Counted from the first letter of the stretch, positions 45,127 to 54,902 are shown. The stretch is 64,000 nucleotides of DNA from Marinoscillum pacificum (GCF_024714495.1 NZ_JAMZMJ010000017.1:48984-112983), one strand, 5' to 3'. Program-made: numbers and translations. Notes: generated from the sequence alone by a model not told the origin.

Positions 45127-46068
45127 TTAATACAAGCTCTGTAAATAACCGAAGACCTCCATGCTCCAGGCCACACCCATGTGGATGATGATTCCGCCCC
45201 AGACGTTATTGGTCTTATACGAGACTACTCCCAAAATGTATCCACCAAATACAGAACTGATGGTTTCGGTTAGAGGTTTCCCAAAGTGTAAAAACGCATA
45301 GGTAGCGATCATTGGAAATACCGCATAGCCTCCTAGCATTTTCACGAAAGCATGAATCAGAAAGCCACGGAAAAATAATTCTACCGCCACAAAATCACTT
45401 CCATAACAAAGCTCATAAATCAATATTGCTACCCAGGTTGGCAAGTCATGTGCCTCAGCAAATCTGTTACCTCCGGAATGTTGATATCTCGGATAGTAGG
45501 CTTTGATGTCTCCAAAAAATGAGCCAATTCCTATGACAATTATGGCCAGAAGTAGCAACTGAAAATAGGGCTTTAAATTCGTATTTTGGCGACTCAACCC
45601 GTAATAACCTCTTGGTCGCTCTGATTCAAAAATTCGATAGATCATTAATAACGGCAATACTGTCACAAACAAACTAATGGACCAATTAATACAACGAGCG
45701 AAGAATCGAAAATCAACTGAGTTCATACTCGTTCGGAGCAAAATGTACCAGTTAAAAGTTCGATCAGTGCTCAGTATCGCAAAGCCAATAATTGCCATCA
45801 ACCAGAATCGTTTTTGCTTAAAGACATTCTCCACTTTACCTGTCAAAACGAGTATAACTGTTACTCCCAAAAATGGTATCAACATCCAGCCAAACATAGC
45901 CGGCCAGTGCCAAAAACTACCACGCATTGGATCGAGATAACTGTCTTCAAAATCCAACCAATAGTTGAAAGTGATCCAACAACTAATAAAGACAGCTGTT
46001 ATAAGATAGAGTTTGAGATCAAAATGCTTTCTTTGGAACTCTAATAGATACCCTAACAGTTTTTTCAT
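45127..46068 (-). CDS. CPBP-family intramembrane metalloprotease, copy 2
   Basis: 313 residues, about eight helices. AVELFFRGFLIHAFVK gives the first motif (ExxFRG form), YAFLHFGKPLTE the second and IIIHMGVAW the third. Diverged from copy 1. Likely cleaves or modifies membrane peptides; co-oriented with rmuC. Confidence 0.8.
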   Translation of the reverse strand: MKKLLGYLLEFQRKHFDLKLYLITAVFISCWITFNYWLDFEDSYLDPMRGSFWHWPAMFGWMLIPFLGVTVILVLTGKVENVFKQKRFWLMAIIGFAILSTDRTFNWYILLRTSMNSVDFRFFARCINWSISLFVTVLPLLMIYRIFESERPRGYYGLSRQNTNLKPYFQLLLLAIIVIGIGSFFGDIKAYYPRYQHSGGNRFAEAHDLPTWVAILIYELCYGSDFVAVELFFRGFLIHAFVKMLGGYAVFPMIATYAFLHFGKPLTETISSVFGGYILGVVSYKTNNVWGGIIIHMGVAWSMEVFGYLQSLY

Positions 46069-46088
46069 AGTAAACAGTTAACCTAAGT

Positions 46089-46850
46089 ATGTGCTTAATT
46101 GCCTTCGCATGGGACATGCACCCTAAATATAAATTGATCCTCGCCGCCAATCGAGATGAGTTCTACAACAGACCTACCGCTAAAGCCGGATTCTGGGAAA
46201 ATCAACCAAATATCCTGGGCGGAAGAGACCTCAAAGCTGGAGGCACCTGGATGACAATCACCAAAGATGGCAAATTTGCTGCAGTGACCAACTATCGAGA
46301 TCTGTCGAATATTAGAGAAGATGCCACATCACGTGGAGAGATTCCGACAGACTTTGTCAATGGTGACGCCAATCCGGAAAGGTATATTCAGACCTTGCAT
46401 GAACATAGTGAAGATTACAATGGGTTTAATGTTCTGGTTTCCGATCTGGGTCAAATGGGACATTACTCCAATTATGAGCGTAAAGTCAATATTCTCAAAC
46501 CTGGGATTTATGGCTTAAGTAATGCACTGCTCGATACGCCATGGCCAAAAGTTGAGCTGGCAAAGCAAAAATTTAAGTCGGCAATCGGCAATAGTTTCGA
46601 TCATCAGGAGTTATTGAATCTTATGACGGATACTACTATTGCTCCAGACATAGAACTACCAAATACAGGAATATCGAAAGAAATGGAGCGTAGTTTATCT
46701 GCTATGTGTATTCGAATGGAGAACTATGGTACATGTTGTAGCACTGTCATCACGGTAGATAGAGATGGAGTGGTTAATTTTACCGAGAAGTCTTATCCTG
46801 TAGGCGAACGAAAAGAAAATACGGAGCATTACAGCTTCAAAGTCCAATGA
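46089..46850 (+). CDS. NRDE/TANGO2 family protein
   Basis: 253 residues. It starts MCLIAFAWDMHPKYKLILAANRDEFYNRPT (shown in part: LILAANRDEFYNRP), the NRDE signature of the TANGO2 family, followed by NILGGRDLKAGGTW and a Cys-containing end YGTCCSTVI. The Ntn-hydrolase-like fold suggests hydrolysis, and recent work on relatives points to haem handling; the substrate here is unknown. Overlaps the next gene by 4 bp. Confidence 0.85.
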   Translation: MCLIAFAWDMHPKYKLILAANRDEFYNRPTAKAGFWENQPNILGGRDLKAGGTWMTITKDGKFAAVTNYRDLSNIREDATSRGEIPTDFVNGDANPERYIQTLHEHSEDYNGFNVLVSDLGQMGHYSNYERKVNILKPGIYGLSNALLDTPWPKVELAKQKFKSAIGNSFDHQELLNLMTDTTIAPDIELPNTGISKEMERSLSAMCIRMENYGTCCSTVITVDRDGVVNFTEKSYPVGERKENTEHYSFKVQ

Positions 46851-47314
46851 AAAAATTTCTGGGAATATCTCTCCTTCTGTCTCTTGTCCTATTTTCAGGA
46901 TGTGATGATGAAGTCAATAACTTTGACTTAAGTAAAGATCCGTTATCTGGACTGATTGGTGGGGCTGATTGGGAATATACTGGAGGTCGATTGTTGTACA
47001 GTACTTTGTCCAATCAAGCTTCAGGAAATATTTACAATGAGTTATTGGAAGATCCGTGTCTCAAACCAAACACCATTGCTGCTCATTTGCAGGTAGCATT
47101 TCCAACAGCTAAAGGCAATTACAACTTGCCTTTTATTAACAACACCGGATATATTCGATTCGCTACTCCAAACGGTGGCCCAATTTACACTGCGGCTGGA
47201 GGATTTATAGAAATTGTAGAAGTGACTTCCTTTGAAATAGTAGGGTATATCTCCGCAGACTTTGATGACAACAATACCGTTCAGGGAAGTTTTTTAATTC
47301 AGATCTGTAATTAA
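46847..47314 (+). CDS. Lipoprotein of unknown function
   Basis: 155 residues, start overlapping the NRDE gene (ATGA). MKKFLGISLLLSLVLFSGCDD has a lipobox (FSGC). The mature domain is beta-rich (GGADWEYTGGRLLYS; TVQGSFLIQICN). Not recognised. Probably anchored in the outer membrane. Ends at a strong terminator. Confidence 0.7.
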   Translation: MKKFLGISLLLSLVLFSGCDDEVNNFDLSKDPLSGLIGGADWEYTGGRLLYSTLSNQASGNIYNELLEDPCLKPNTIAAHLQVAFPTAKGNYNLPFINNTGYIRFATPNGGPIYTAAGGFIEIVEVTSFEIVGYISADFDDNNTVQGSFLIQICN

Positions 47315-47315
47315 A

Positions 47316-47341
47316 AAAGTCCGACTTCTCAGCCGGACTTT
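47316..47341. terminator. Bidirectional terminator
   Basis: AAAGTCCG (47316-47323) pairs with CGGACTTT (47334-47341), between the convergent lipoprotein and glycine dehydrogenase genes. A- and T-rich sides allow use in both directions. Confidence 0.75.
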
Positions 47342-47365
47342 CGTCTATAAAATGCTATCTATTCC

Positions 47366-50242
47366 TTATGCTAACTCTGTAGCTTCCAGATATTCCTCTA
47401 CTGGCACACAGCTACACATCAGGTTTCTGTCACCGTAGGCACTGTCAATTCGACTTACAGCAGGCCAGAACTTGTTGTATTTCAACTCAGCCATTGGGAA
47501 TGCCGCCTTCTCTCTAGAGTAAGGAAGTTCCCAGGCATCATTGACTACAGTTCTGTAAGTATGAGGAGCGTTTTTCAACACGTTGTTTTCTTTATCAGCA
47601 GCTCCTGTTGCTACCTCCTCTACTTCTTTTCTGATAGAGATCATCACTTCACAGAATCTGTCGATTTCTGACTTGGTCTCACTCTCTGTCGGCTCGATCA
47701 TCATCGTTCCTGCAACTGGGAATGATACCGTCGGTGCATGATAACCATAGTCCATCATACGCTTAGCGATATCTTCTACTTCCACACCAAACTTCTTGAA
47801 ATCACGACAATCGATGATCAGCTCGTGTGCGTTTCTACCATTGTGGTTCGCATACAATATTGGATAGTGATCTTTCAATCTTGCGCCAATGTAGTTTGCA
47901 TTCAAAATCGCAGTTTTGGTGGCATTGGTCAATCCCTCAGCACCCATCATCGCTACGTAAGCATGAGAAATCGGAAGGATACTTGCACTTCCATAAGGAG
48001 CACTTGAAACATTCACTGCATCAATTCCCTCTACTTCATGTCCTGGCAAGTATGGTACTAAATGCTCCACCACACCGATTGGGCCCATACCAGGACCACC
48101 ACCACCATGAGGAATACAGAACGTCTTATGTAAGTTCAAGTGACATACGTCTGCTCCGATCATCGCTGGAGAAGTCAATCCTACTTGTGCGTTCATATTC
48201 GCACCGTCCATATATACCTGACCACCATGCTGGTGAATTACTTCACAGATTTCCATGATGCTTTCTTCAAATACTCCATGAGTACTTGGGTAAGTCACCA
48301 TTAAGCAAGAAAGGTCAGCACTATTTTGTTCAGCTTTGGCTTTTAGATCTTCTACATCAATGTTCCCTTTTTCATCACACTTCACGATCACCACTTTCAT
48401 ACCAGCCATTACTGCACTGGCAGGGTTCGTTCCATGAGCAGAAGAAGGAATCAACGCTACATCTCTGTTACCATTTCCATTCGCCTGGTGATACGCTCTG
48501 ATCACCATCAAACCTGCATATTCGCCTTGAGCTCCTGAGTTTGGCTGGAAGGATACTGCATGGAAACCAGTGATCTCAGCTAACCAATCATGTAGCTCAC
48601 CGATCATTTCTTTGTAACCTTCTGTCTGAGATACCGGCGCAAATGGGTGAATATTTCCAAACTCCGGCCAGGTAACAGGAATCATCTCGGTTGTAGCATT
48701 CAATTTCATGGTACAAGATCCCAAAGAAATCATAGAATGTACCAATGACAAATCTTTGTTCTCCAATCGCTTCATGTAACGAAGGATCTCGTGCTCGCTT
48801 TGATTCACATGGAATACCTCATGAGACAAATATTCAGAAGTTCTTGTAAGAGACTCTGGGTAAGCGATATCAATATTTGATTCGAACTCCACTTCAGAGT
48901 AATCCAAAGCTTTCACGAAAATATTGATTACATCCTGAATATCAGATGGTCGTGTGGTCTCATCAAATGAGATCATCACCGTTTCTGAATTTGGATAACA
49001 GAAATTGATACCGTGAGCTTCCGCCAAAGAACGAATCTCGGCTACCATTGGAGCTGCCAATTCATATCTCAATGTCTCAAAATATTGCTCATTTTGGTTT
49101 TTCAATCCGATTGAGGCTAGTGCTTTTGCAGTAGCCACAGCAAATCCTCTAACGCGAGAAGCAATTTGCTTCAGTCCAGCAGGTCCGTGGTAAACAGCAT
49201 ACATAGAAGCCATTACCGCCAACAATACCTGAGCTGTACAAATATTAGATGTTGCTCTTTCTCTCTTAATGTGCTGCTCTCTGGTTTGAAGTGCCATTCT
49301 GTAGGCAGGATGACCTTCCGCATCTTTGGATACACCAATGATTCTACCAGGTATATTTCTTTTGTTCTCTTCTTTGGTAGCAAAGAATGCCGCGTGAGGT
49401 CCTCCATATCCCATCGGTACACCGAATCGCTGAGAAGTACCTACCACTACATCTACTCCCCACTCACCTGGAGGTGTTAGCAAACAAAGGCTCAACAGAT
49501 CTGAAGCTACCGCCACAGAAACCGAATTCTCTTTTGCCGCTGCTACAAAACTCGCATGATCAAATACTTCACCATGGTTATCTGGGTATTGGAAGAACAC
49601 ACCATATAACTCAGGATCAGTCAAATCAATTTCTTCTATTTTGGCTATCACCAACTCAATACCCATAGGTTTAGTTCTGGTCTTGATGATATCCAAGGTC
49701 TGAGGGAATACTCGCTCATCTACAATGAACTTATCCGCCTTCTTCTTTTCTTTTTTACGAACACCGTGAAGCATACTAATGGCTTCCGCTGCAGCCGTAC
49801 CTTCATCCAAAAGTGATGCATTAGCGATCTCCATACCGGTAAGGTCAGTTACTACCGTCTGGAAGTTGATCAAAGCCTCTAATCTTCCTTGTGCGATTTC
49901 TGCCTGATACGGGGTGTAGGCAGTATACCATCCTGGATTTTCAAGAATATTTCTCTGGATCACTGCCGGCACTACACATGGGTAATATCCCTGACCGATG
50001 TATGACTTGAAGATTTTATTCTTAGAAGCCGTTTTTTTCAGCTTGTTGATGTACTCATATTCATTGAGTGGCTCGCTAAGCTTCAGACCGTTCTTAAGTC
50101 TGATTTTGTTGGGGATCGTTTCTTCGATCAGGTTGTCGATGGAGCTTTGGCCTAAGGCTGCCAACATCTCCTGAATTTCGTGCTTTGAAGGTCCGTTATG
50201 ACGGGTTTCAAAGGCCACTCTTTCGTTTAGATCAACAGTCAT
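47366..50242 (-). CDS. gcvP: Glycine dehydrogenase (decarboxylating), P-protein
   Basis: 958 residues, the single-chain form. The PLP lysine is Lys706 in [20 protein letters not shown] (shown in part: [13 protein letters not shown]). N-terminal half: [14 protein letters not shown] and [15 protein letters not shown]. It decarboxylates glycine and passes the methylamine group to lipoyl-H-protein. gcvT and gcvH are not in the window, which is common in this phylum. A -7 element TACATTTG lies at 50278-50285. Confidence 0.97.
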   Translation of the reverse strand: MTVDLNERVAFETRHNGPSKHEIQEMLAALGQSSIDNLIEETIPNKIRLKNGLKLSEPLNEYEYINKLKKTASKNKIFKSYIGQGYYPCVVPAVIQRNILENPGWYTAYTPYQAEIAQGRLEALINFQTVVTDLTGMEIANASLLDEGTAAAEAISMLHGVRKKEKKKADKFIVDERVFPQTLDIIKTRTKPMGIELVIAKIEEIDLTDPELYGVFFQYPDNHGEVFDHASFVAAAKENSVSVAVASDLLSLCLLTPPGEWGVDVVVGTSQRFGVPMGYGGPHAAFFATKEENKRNIPGRIIGVSKDAEGHPAYRMALQTREQHIKRERATSNICTAQVLLAVMASMYAVYHGPAGLKQIASRVRGFAVATAKALASIGLKNQNEQYFETLRYELAAPMVAEIRSLAEAHGINFCYPNSETVMISFDETTRPSDIQDVINIFVKALDYSEVEFESNIDIAYPESLTRTSEYLSHEVFHVNQSEHEILRYMKRLENKDLSLVHSMISLGSCTMKLNATTEMIPVTWPEFGNIHPFAPVSQTEGYKEMIGELHDWLAEITGFHAVSFQPNSGAQGEYAGLMVIRAYHQANGNGNRDVALIPSSAHGTNPASAVMAGMKVVIVKCDEKGNIDVEDLKAKAEQNSADLSCLMVTYPSTHGVFEESIMEICEVIHQHGGQVYMDGANMNAQVGLTSPAMIGADVCHLNLHKTFCIPHGGGGPGMGPIGVVEHLVPYLPGHEVEGIDAVNVSSAPYGSASILPISHAYVAMMGAEGLTNATKTAILNANYIGARLKDHYPILYANHNGRNAHELIIDCRDFKKFGVEVEDIAKRMMDYGYHAPTVSFPVAGTMMIEPTESETKSEIDRFCEVMISIRKEVEEVATGAADKENNVLKNAPHTYRTVVNDAWELPYSREKAAFPMAELKYNKFWPAVSRIDSAYGDRNLMCSCVPVEEYLEATELA

Positions 50243-50277
50243 ACTGCGTATTTATTTGAATCGGAATTTTGAAGCTG

Positions 50278-50285
50278 CAAATGTA
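50278..50285 (-). promoter_or_regulatory. -7 promoter element of gcvP
   Basis: On the minus strand TACATTTG, full match to TAnnTTTG, 36 bp before the start codon. TTG is present upstream but with a shorter spacer than normal. The remaining 50286-50554 between gcvP and the peptidase gene shows no gene, riboswitch or long repeat; no glycine riboswitch was seen. Confidence 0.45.
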
Positions 50286-50554
50286 TAATGAAAAGGCCAC
50301 AATCGTAAGCCACACATCACGCTTAATGACCAGTACACCAAAGTTTTAGACAAACGATCCCAATCCATCTTTTTGACCAGCAAAACACACATTTTACCGA
50401 TTAAACGGTTACTAGATGGGTAATAATCGAAAAAGACTAATTTGCAGATTCTTGGATTTTTTCGACCATGTTACAATTGATTCATTCAAATCTAATTACG
50501 TCGAAAATATTCATTTTGCCGGTTATACGGATACCTAATTCAAACAGTAAGCAC

Positions 50555-52009
50555 ATGAAACAAATAACAGTATTTACCCTGTTACTATTTATTGTCTTTG
50601 GCGCAACAAGTCAGGATAAAAAAGCATTGAAATTTGCGAAAACAATCACGGAAAAAGATTTAGAAAGCCGACTGGCTGTTTTGGCTTCTGATAGTTTAGA
50701 AGGAAGAGAAACAGGAGAAAGAGGTCAGCAAATGGCAGCAGAGTACATCGCTTCTAAATTCAAAGAATTCGGTCTGGAGCCTCCTGTAGATTCAAAAGAT
50801 GGAAAATCTTATTTCCAAACTTACCCACTCCAAAAAATGACTTATCGCACTGCTTATATGAAGAAAGGCGATGAGCAAAAAGACAATTTCGAGGATTTCG
50901 TTTATTTCTCCAGAAGTGAAACTAAAGGTGAAGAATACATTGACGTAATCTTCGCTGGTGACGAAACCATCGAGTCCTTAAAAACCAAAGACCTGGAAGG
51001 TAAATATGTAGGTATCACACAGGCAGACATGAGCAACTGGAGACAAGTGCTGGCTAATCTAGCTGAAGTAAAGGCTGCCGGTGTATTCTTGTTTGTAGAG
51101 GATGCTAATTCTTACGATTTTGTAAAGCAGCGTTTCAAAAGATTCCTTAGCGGAACTCGTTTGAGTACAGTCTCTGATGAAGTAAGCAACAAAGTAATCA
51201 TCGCTGATACAGGACTTGCTGAATGGATCTTCGGCAAAAAATATGCTGAATTATCTGCAAGCGAGGCTCCTTCAAGAATCATCTTAAATGCTGATATGCT
51301 GGTAGAAGATATCGAAGTAGAAAACGTATTAGGTTTCTTAAAAGGAACAGATAAGCCAGAAGAAGTTTTGGTTGTTACCTCTCACTATGACCACATTGGT
51401 ATTTCATCAGATGGACAAGTAAACAATGGTGCTGATGATGATGGTTCAGGTACCACTACTGTTTTAGAGCTGGCTCAAGCATTTGCAACTGCTGCTCAAA
51501 AAGGTTCTAAGCCTAAGAGAAGTATTTTGTTTATGACCGTATCTGGTGAAGAAAAAGGACTTTTAGGTAGTGAGTATTACACGAACAATCCGGTATTCCC
51601 ATTGGAAAACACCGTAACCAACCTTAACGTGGATATGGTTGGACGTATCGATCCAGATCATGAAGGGAAAAATGAGGAATACGTGTATGTAATTGGAGCG
51701 GATAAACTTTCTCAAGAACTACACGATCTTTCTGAGAAAGTGAATAAAACGTATGTCAATATAGACATGGATTACACTTACAATGACGAGAACGATCCAA
51801 ACAGATACTACTATAGATCAGATCATTATAACTTCGCTAAGAAAGATATTCCGATCATTTTCTATTTTAATGGTACGCATGCGGATTACCACAAACCAAC
51901 TGATACTATTGAAAAAATCAGATTTGATGTAATGAAAAAGAGAGCTGACCTTGTTTTCTTCACAGCCTGGGAATTGGCCAACAGAGAGAATCGAGTGAAA
52001 CTTAAATGA
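50555..52009 (+). CDS. M28-family metallopeptidase, exported
   Basis: 484 residues from the ATG at 50555 (MKQITVFTLLLFIVFGATSQ), a clear signal peptide; the in-frame ATG at 50468 would bury it and is rejected. A PA-type insert covers residues about 110-260. M28 zinc ligands: TSHYDHIG, GADDDGSGT, SGEEKGLLGS, NVDMVGR and a late His in FNGTHADYHKPTD. Aminopeptidase-like activity in the periplasm or outside the cell. Confidence 0.92.
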   Translation: MKQITVFTLLLFIVFGATSQDKKALKFAKTITEKDLESRLAVLASDSLEGRETGERGQQMAAEYIASKFKEFGLEPPVDSKDGKSYFQTYPLQKMTYRTAYMKKGDEQKDNFEDFVYFSRSETKGEEYIDVIFAGDETIESLKTKDLEGKYVGITQADMSNWRQVLANLAEVKAAGVFLFVEDANSYDFVKQRFKRFLSGTRLSTVSDEVSNKVIIADTGLAEWIFGKKYAELSASEAPSRIILNADMLVEDIEVENVLGFLKGTDKPEEVLVVTSHYDHIGISSDGQVNNGADDDGSGTTTVLELAQAFATAAQKGSKPKRSILFMTVSGEEKGLLGSEYYTNNPVFPLENTVTNLNVDMVGRIDPDHEGKNEEYVYVIGADKLSQELHDLSEKVNKTYVNIDMDYTYNDENDPNRYYYRSDHYNFAKKDIPIIFYFNGTHADYHKPTDTIEKIRFDVMKKRADLVFFTAWELANRENRVKLK

Positions 52010-52030
52010 TCAAAAAACATTTTAATTTTG

Positions 52031-52058
52031 AGGGGCTGATTTATTAGCCCCTTTTTTA
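52031..52058 (+). terminator. Rho-independent terminator
   Basis: AGGGGCT (52031-52037) pairs with AGCCCCT (52046-52052), followed by a T-run. It ends the peptidase gene. A promoter-like TAATTTTG (52023-52030) lies directly before it and could start the next transcript. Confidence 0.85.
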
Positions 52059-52076
52059 TATCCAAAACAATCCAAA

Positions 52077-53420
52077 ATGGCTTCCAAAAAGTACCTCATT
52101 AAAAACGCACAGATTGTCAACGAAGGAAAAATCATCAACGGAGATGTATTAGTTGCCGATGGCTTGATCGCCAAAATCGGTAACGAACTATCAGATCCAT
52201 CAGCCGAAGAGATCAATGCTGAAGGATTGCATTTGATCCCAGGATTGATCGATGATCAGGTACACTTTAGAGAGCCAGGATTAACTCACAAAGCAGAGAT
52301 TTATACCGAGGCGAAAGCAGCTGTAGCTGGTGGTGTAACTTCCTTCATGGAAATGCCCAATGTGGTGCCACAAACTGTGACTCAGGAATTACTGGCAGAT
52401 AAATATCAAATTGGAGCCAATAAGTCTTTGGCTAACTATAGCTTCTTCATGGGGGCGACTAATGACAATCTGGATGAGGTTTTGAAGACTAACCCTAAGA
52501 ATGTCTGCGGTATCAAGGTATTTATGGGTTCATCTACTGGAAATATGCTAGTGGATAATCGAGATACGCTGGAGAAACTTTACGCAAATGCTCCTATCCT
52601 TTTAGCAACTCATTGTGAAGATGAGGCGACAATTCGCAAAAACATGGAAATCTACACTGCGAAATACGGTGACAATATTCCATTCGAAATGCATCCTGTT
52701 ATTCGAAATGAGGAAGCATGTTACTTATCTTCATCCATGGCTGTTGAGCTGGCTAAAAAGCACAACACCCGACTGCACATATTGCACATTTCCACGGCGA
52801 AGGAGACTAACCTATTTGGAAACGACCTACCACTAGAACAGAAGCGCATTACCTCTGAGGCATGTATCCATCACTTATGGTTTAGTGACGCGGATTATAA
52901 AGAAAAGCAACAGTGGATCAAGTGGAATCCCGCAGTAAAAACTGCAGATGATCGAGATGGAATCTGGAAAGCCTTGCTGGATGACAGAATTGACGTGATC
53001 GCTACCGATCATGCACCACATACTATCGCGGAAAAAGAGAACCCATACACTAGTGCTCCGTCAGGAGGACCTTTGGTACAGCATTCATTGACTGCTTTGT
53101 TAGATTTCTATCACGAGGGCAAGATTAGCTTAGAAAGAATCGTTGAAAAAGCGTGTCATGCAGTGGCCAAATGCTTCGAAGTAGAAAAAAGAGGGTACAT
53201 CAGAGAAGGTTATTTTGCCGACCTGGTACTGGTAGATTTGAACAAGCCATGGACAGTAACCAGAGAGAATGTACTCTCAAAATGTGGTTGGTCACCGTTT
53301 GAAGGGCATGAATTCAAATCTTCTGTAGAGAAAGTTTGGGTATCAGGCCATCTAGCTTATAACGATGGTCAATTTGACGAGTCTAAAAAAGGTGAACGAC
53401 TTACGTTCGATCGCAATTAA
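52077..53420 (+). CDS. pyrC: Dihydroorotase (class I)
   Basis: 447 residues. Zinc and catalytic motifs: DDQVHFREPG (metal HxH form), GIKVFMGSST with the carboxylated Lys, ATHCED, LHILHIS and IATDHAPHT. The length and motif set match class I amidohydrolases of pyrimidine synthesis that close carbamoyl aspartate to dihydroorotate; an allantoinase role is less likely. Gene symbol is by function, not by exact orthology. Confidence 0.9.
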   Translation: MASKKYLIKNAQIVNEGKIINGDVLVADGLIAKIGNELSDPSAEEINAEGLHLIPGLIDDQVHFREPGLTHKAEIYTEAKAAVAGGVTSFMEMPNVVPQTVTQELLADKYQIGANKSLANYSFFMGATNDNLDEVLKTNPKNVCGIKVFMGSSTGNMLVDNRDTLEKLYANAPILLATHCEDEATIRKNMEIYTAKYGDNIPFEMHPVIRNEEACYLSSSMAVELAKKHNTRLHILHISTAKETNLFGNDLPLEQKRITSEACIHHLWFSDADYKEKQQWIKWNPAVKTADDRDGIWKALLDDRIDVIATDHAPHTIAEKENPYTSAPSGGPLVQHSLTALLDFYHEGKISLERIVEKACHAVAKCFEVEKRGYIREGYFADLVLVDLNKPWTVTRENVLSKCGWSPFEGHEFKSSVEKVWVSGHLAYNDGQFDESKKGERLTFDRN

Positions 53421-53424
53421 TTTT

Positions 53425-53455
53425 TTTGCAAAATTCAAGAATGCATTTAACTTTG
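53425..53455 (+). promoter_or_regulatory. Consensus promoter of the tRNA-His region
   Basis: TTTG (53425-53428), 19-bp spacer, TAACTTTG (53448-53455): an exact Bacteroidota promoter. Transcription would begin near 53462, about 205 nt before the tRNA, so both degenerate units upstream of the tRNA are within the transcript. Confidence 0.75.
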
Positions 53456-53549
53456 CATTCCCAAATCAGACACCCAGTGTTTGAAGCGGAAAACAGATAG
53501 TAAAAATCCCGATTAAATTGGGAGGTAGGCATTAGCCAAACTATCAGTA

Positions 53550-53590
53550 GTGGTTGTCCCCGATAGCTATCGGGGCAGTTGGCAGAGCGC
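53550..53590 (+). repeat. Degenerate tRNA-His 5' half, unit A, with inserted palindrome
   Basis: GTGGTTGT (53550-53557) and CAGTTGGCAGAGCGC (53576-53590) match the tRNA-His acceptor and D-arm. Where the tRNA has AGCT, this unit has the perfect palindrome CCCCGATAGCTATCGGGG (53558-53575), so the AGCT is kept at its centre with arms added on both sides. No anticodon arm follows. Confidence 0.7.
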
Positions 53591-53609
53591 TAACTCCACA
53601 AACACAAAT

Positions 53610-53653
53610 GGTGGTTGTTCCCGATAACTATCGGGACAGTTGGCGAAAGCGCC
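53610..53653 (+). repeat. Degenerate tRNA-His 5' half, unit B, with inserted palindrome
   Basis: GGTGGTTGT (53610-53618), then TCCCGATAACTATCGGGA (53619-53636, 8-bp arms TCCCGATA/TATCGGGA), then CAGTTGGCGAAAGCGCC (53637-53653). Same layout as unit A and aligned with the tRNA start. The D-loop to anticodon part of the tRNA is missing. Confidence 0.7.
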
Positions 53654-53666
53654 AAACCCCATACAC

Positions 53667-53741
53667 GGTGGTTGTAGCTCAGTTGGTTAGAGCGCCTGAT
53701 TGTGGTTCAGGAGGTCGTCGGTTCGAGACCGATCTTCCACC
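53667..53741 (+). tRNA. tRNA-His (GTG)
   Basis: Includes the extra G(-1) at 53667. D-arm GCTC/GAGC, anticodon stem CCTGA/TCAGG with anticodon GTG at 53702-53704, T-arm GTCGG-TTCGAGA-CCGAT, discriminator C; CCA is not encoded. The acceptor stem GTGGTTG against CTTCCAC pairs at five positions but leaves two U-U mismatches (5:68 and 6:67). The 5' strand equals the repeats upstream. Confidence 0.88.
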
Positions 53742-53750
53742 CCTAAAAAG

Positions 53751-53784
53751 AAAAGCAGTTACAGAAATGTAGCTGCTTTTTTTT
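53751..53784 (+). terminator. Terminator of tRNA-His
   Basis: AAAAGCAGTTACA and TGTAGCTGCTTTT form 13 pairs (one G-U) closed by a GAAA tetraloop and followed by T residues. A near copy follows at 53941-53972. Confidence 0.9.
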
Positions 53785-53810
53785 GTTTTATGACCTCCTA
53801 TAATAATTCG

Positions 53811-53972
53811 TGAATTGGTTCAGAAGGCCGCCGAACTAGGCGTTCCCACCAACAGTTGGTCCCATCGAGACCGATCTTCCATCAAGACGCTTCGGTCTTG
53901 ACAGGAAGTGACGATACTGTCATCACAGGCCCTAAAATTTAGAAGCAGTTACAGAAATGTAGCTGCTTTTTT
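53811..53972 (+). repeat. Degenerate second copy of the tRNA-His 3' half and terminator
   Basis: GGTTCAGAAGGCCGCCG (53817-53833) matches the anticodon and variable region, TCGAGACCGATCTTCCA (53865-53881) the T-arm and acceptor, and GAAGCAGTTACAGAAATGTAG (from 53942; shown in part: AGCAGTTACAGAAATGTAGC) the terminator. Two insertions interrupt it: one with the inverted repeat ACCAAC-A-GTTGGT (53848-53860), one with TCAAGAC/GTCTTGA (53882-53901). The rest of 53421-54092 holds no gene; 53974-54092 shows nothing clear. Confidence 0.7.
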
Positions 53973-54092
53973 GTTTCCTTTCACCTTACTTCTATTCGTC
54001 ATTCCCTGAATTTTGGGATGATTACCCAATACATGAAATAGATTCTATAAAATTCTTAGGGAAGCAACAATCTAGATACTCAAAGAGCTTAA

Positions 54093-54902
54093 TCAATTCT
54101 CCTCTACAACAGCTTTCGGCAAATAATATGGCACTTCAAGTGGAATGGACTCACCTGGCAAGCATGGCACCGGAGCCTCAAATAGCCTATCGTTCAAATT
54201 GACATTATAGGAAATTTCCTCAATCTCGATAGTCATAAACAACTCTCCACCGCCAAAGAGACTGATTGTTCTGGGCTCTGTAAAACCGCCTGTTGTCTGA
54301 TAGTCTTCATAAATGAAAGTCCATCGTGTCATCGTGGACGCGGTTACATAGGTTCTTTTCGTAGGCAAGAAAGTCTCTTTATCTATATAAACACTTTGAT
54401 AACCGCCATCCTGACGATGATCTCTAAAATCAATACGATACATTCCATCTTCTTCAAAAGCATATTTTTCGGCCTTAAGGTTGAATGGCTCTAAAAAGTA
54501 AGTCCTCGGAAAATCCTTTTCGAACTTAATCGGCTCAGGATCAAAAAATAAGATGGCTTGTCCAGTTGAACGATAATACCAGGAACACTTTTCTCTTTTA
54601 AATAAGATGGTTTCTGAATGATAATTCCCTTTAGTACTAAAGCTATGTTCAAGAAATAAATCAGGCGTCTGGTAATAGATCGTTTGAGACGTGATTTTAG
54701 GATCTCCATTGAACACCCCGCCTTGACCTTGATAGTTAGACAACGATGTTTTCTCCACCCTAGTCTTAAGATTCAACATTCGATCCCGCCCTCCGATGGC
54801 TTCCAGAAATTTCTCAATGACTATTTCACTTGAAATTTTGTCTTGTGATAGTGCAGGAATGGCAAGAAATAATAATAGGAGCAAGAGTGGTTGTTTTTTC
54901 AT
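54093..54902 (-). CDS. Exported protein of unknown function (LolA-like fold?)
   Basis: 269 residues from MKKQPLLLLLLFLAIPALSQ, a clean signal peptide; an upstream in-frame ATG is rejected. The body alternates beta strands (TIYYQTPDLFLEHSF, YRIDFRDHRQDGGYQSVYID) as in outer-membrane-lipoprotein-sorting-type folds, and ends with a proline-rich tail. Similar proteins in Bacteroidota are uncharacterised. Confidence 0.7.
   Translation of the reverse strand: MKKQPLLLLLLFLAIPALSQDKISSEIVIEKFLEAIGGRDRMLNLKTRVEKTSLSNYQGQGGVFNGDPKITSQTIYYQTPDLFLEHSFSTKGNYHSETILFKREKCSWYYRSTGQAILFFDPEPIKFEKDFPRTYFLEPFNLKAEKYAFEEDGMYRIDFRDHRQDGGYQSVYIDKETFLPTKRTYVTASTMTRWTFIYEDYQTTGGFTEPRTISLFGGGELFMTIEIEEISYNVNLNDRLFEAPVPCLPGESIPLEVPYYLPKAVVEEN

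Noticed and set aside
47738..49668. Several antisense open frames within gcvP
   Set aside because: They mirror the codon pattern of a strongly conserved enzyme and show no domain, start context or promoter.
50243..50554. Glycine riboswitch before gcvP
   Set aside because: No aptamer-like conserved pairs were seen on the minus strand; only a -7 box.
53554..53772. Open frame of 72 codons across the tRNA-His region
   Set aside because: It runs through the tRNA and the palindromic repeats; the translation has no protein-like pattern.
53811..53973. attachment site of an integrated element (partial tRNA copy)
   Set aside because: The copy is only about 70 bp from the tRNA gene, there is no integrase, and the copy includes the terminator; decay of a tandem array explains it better.
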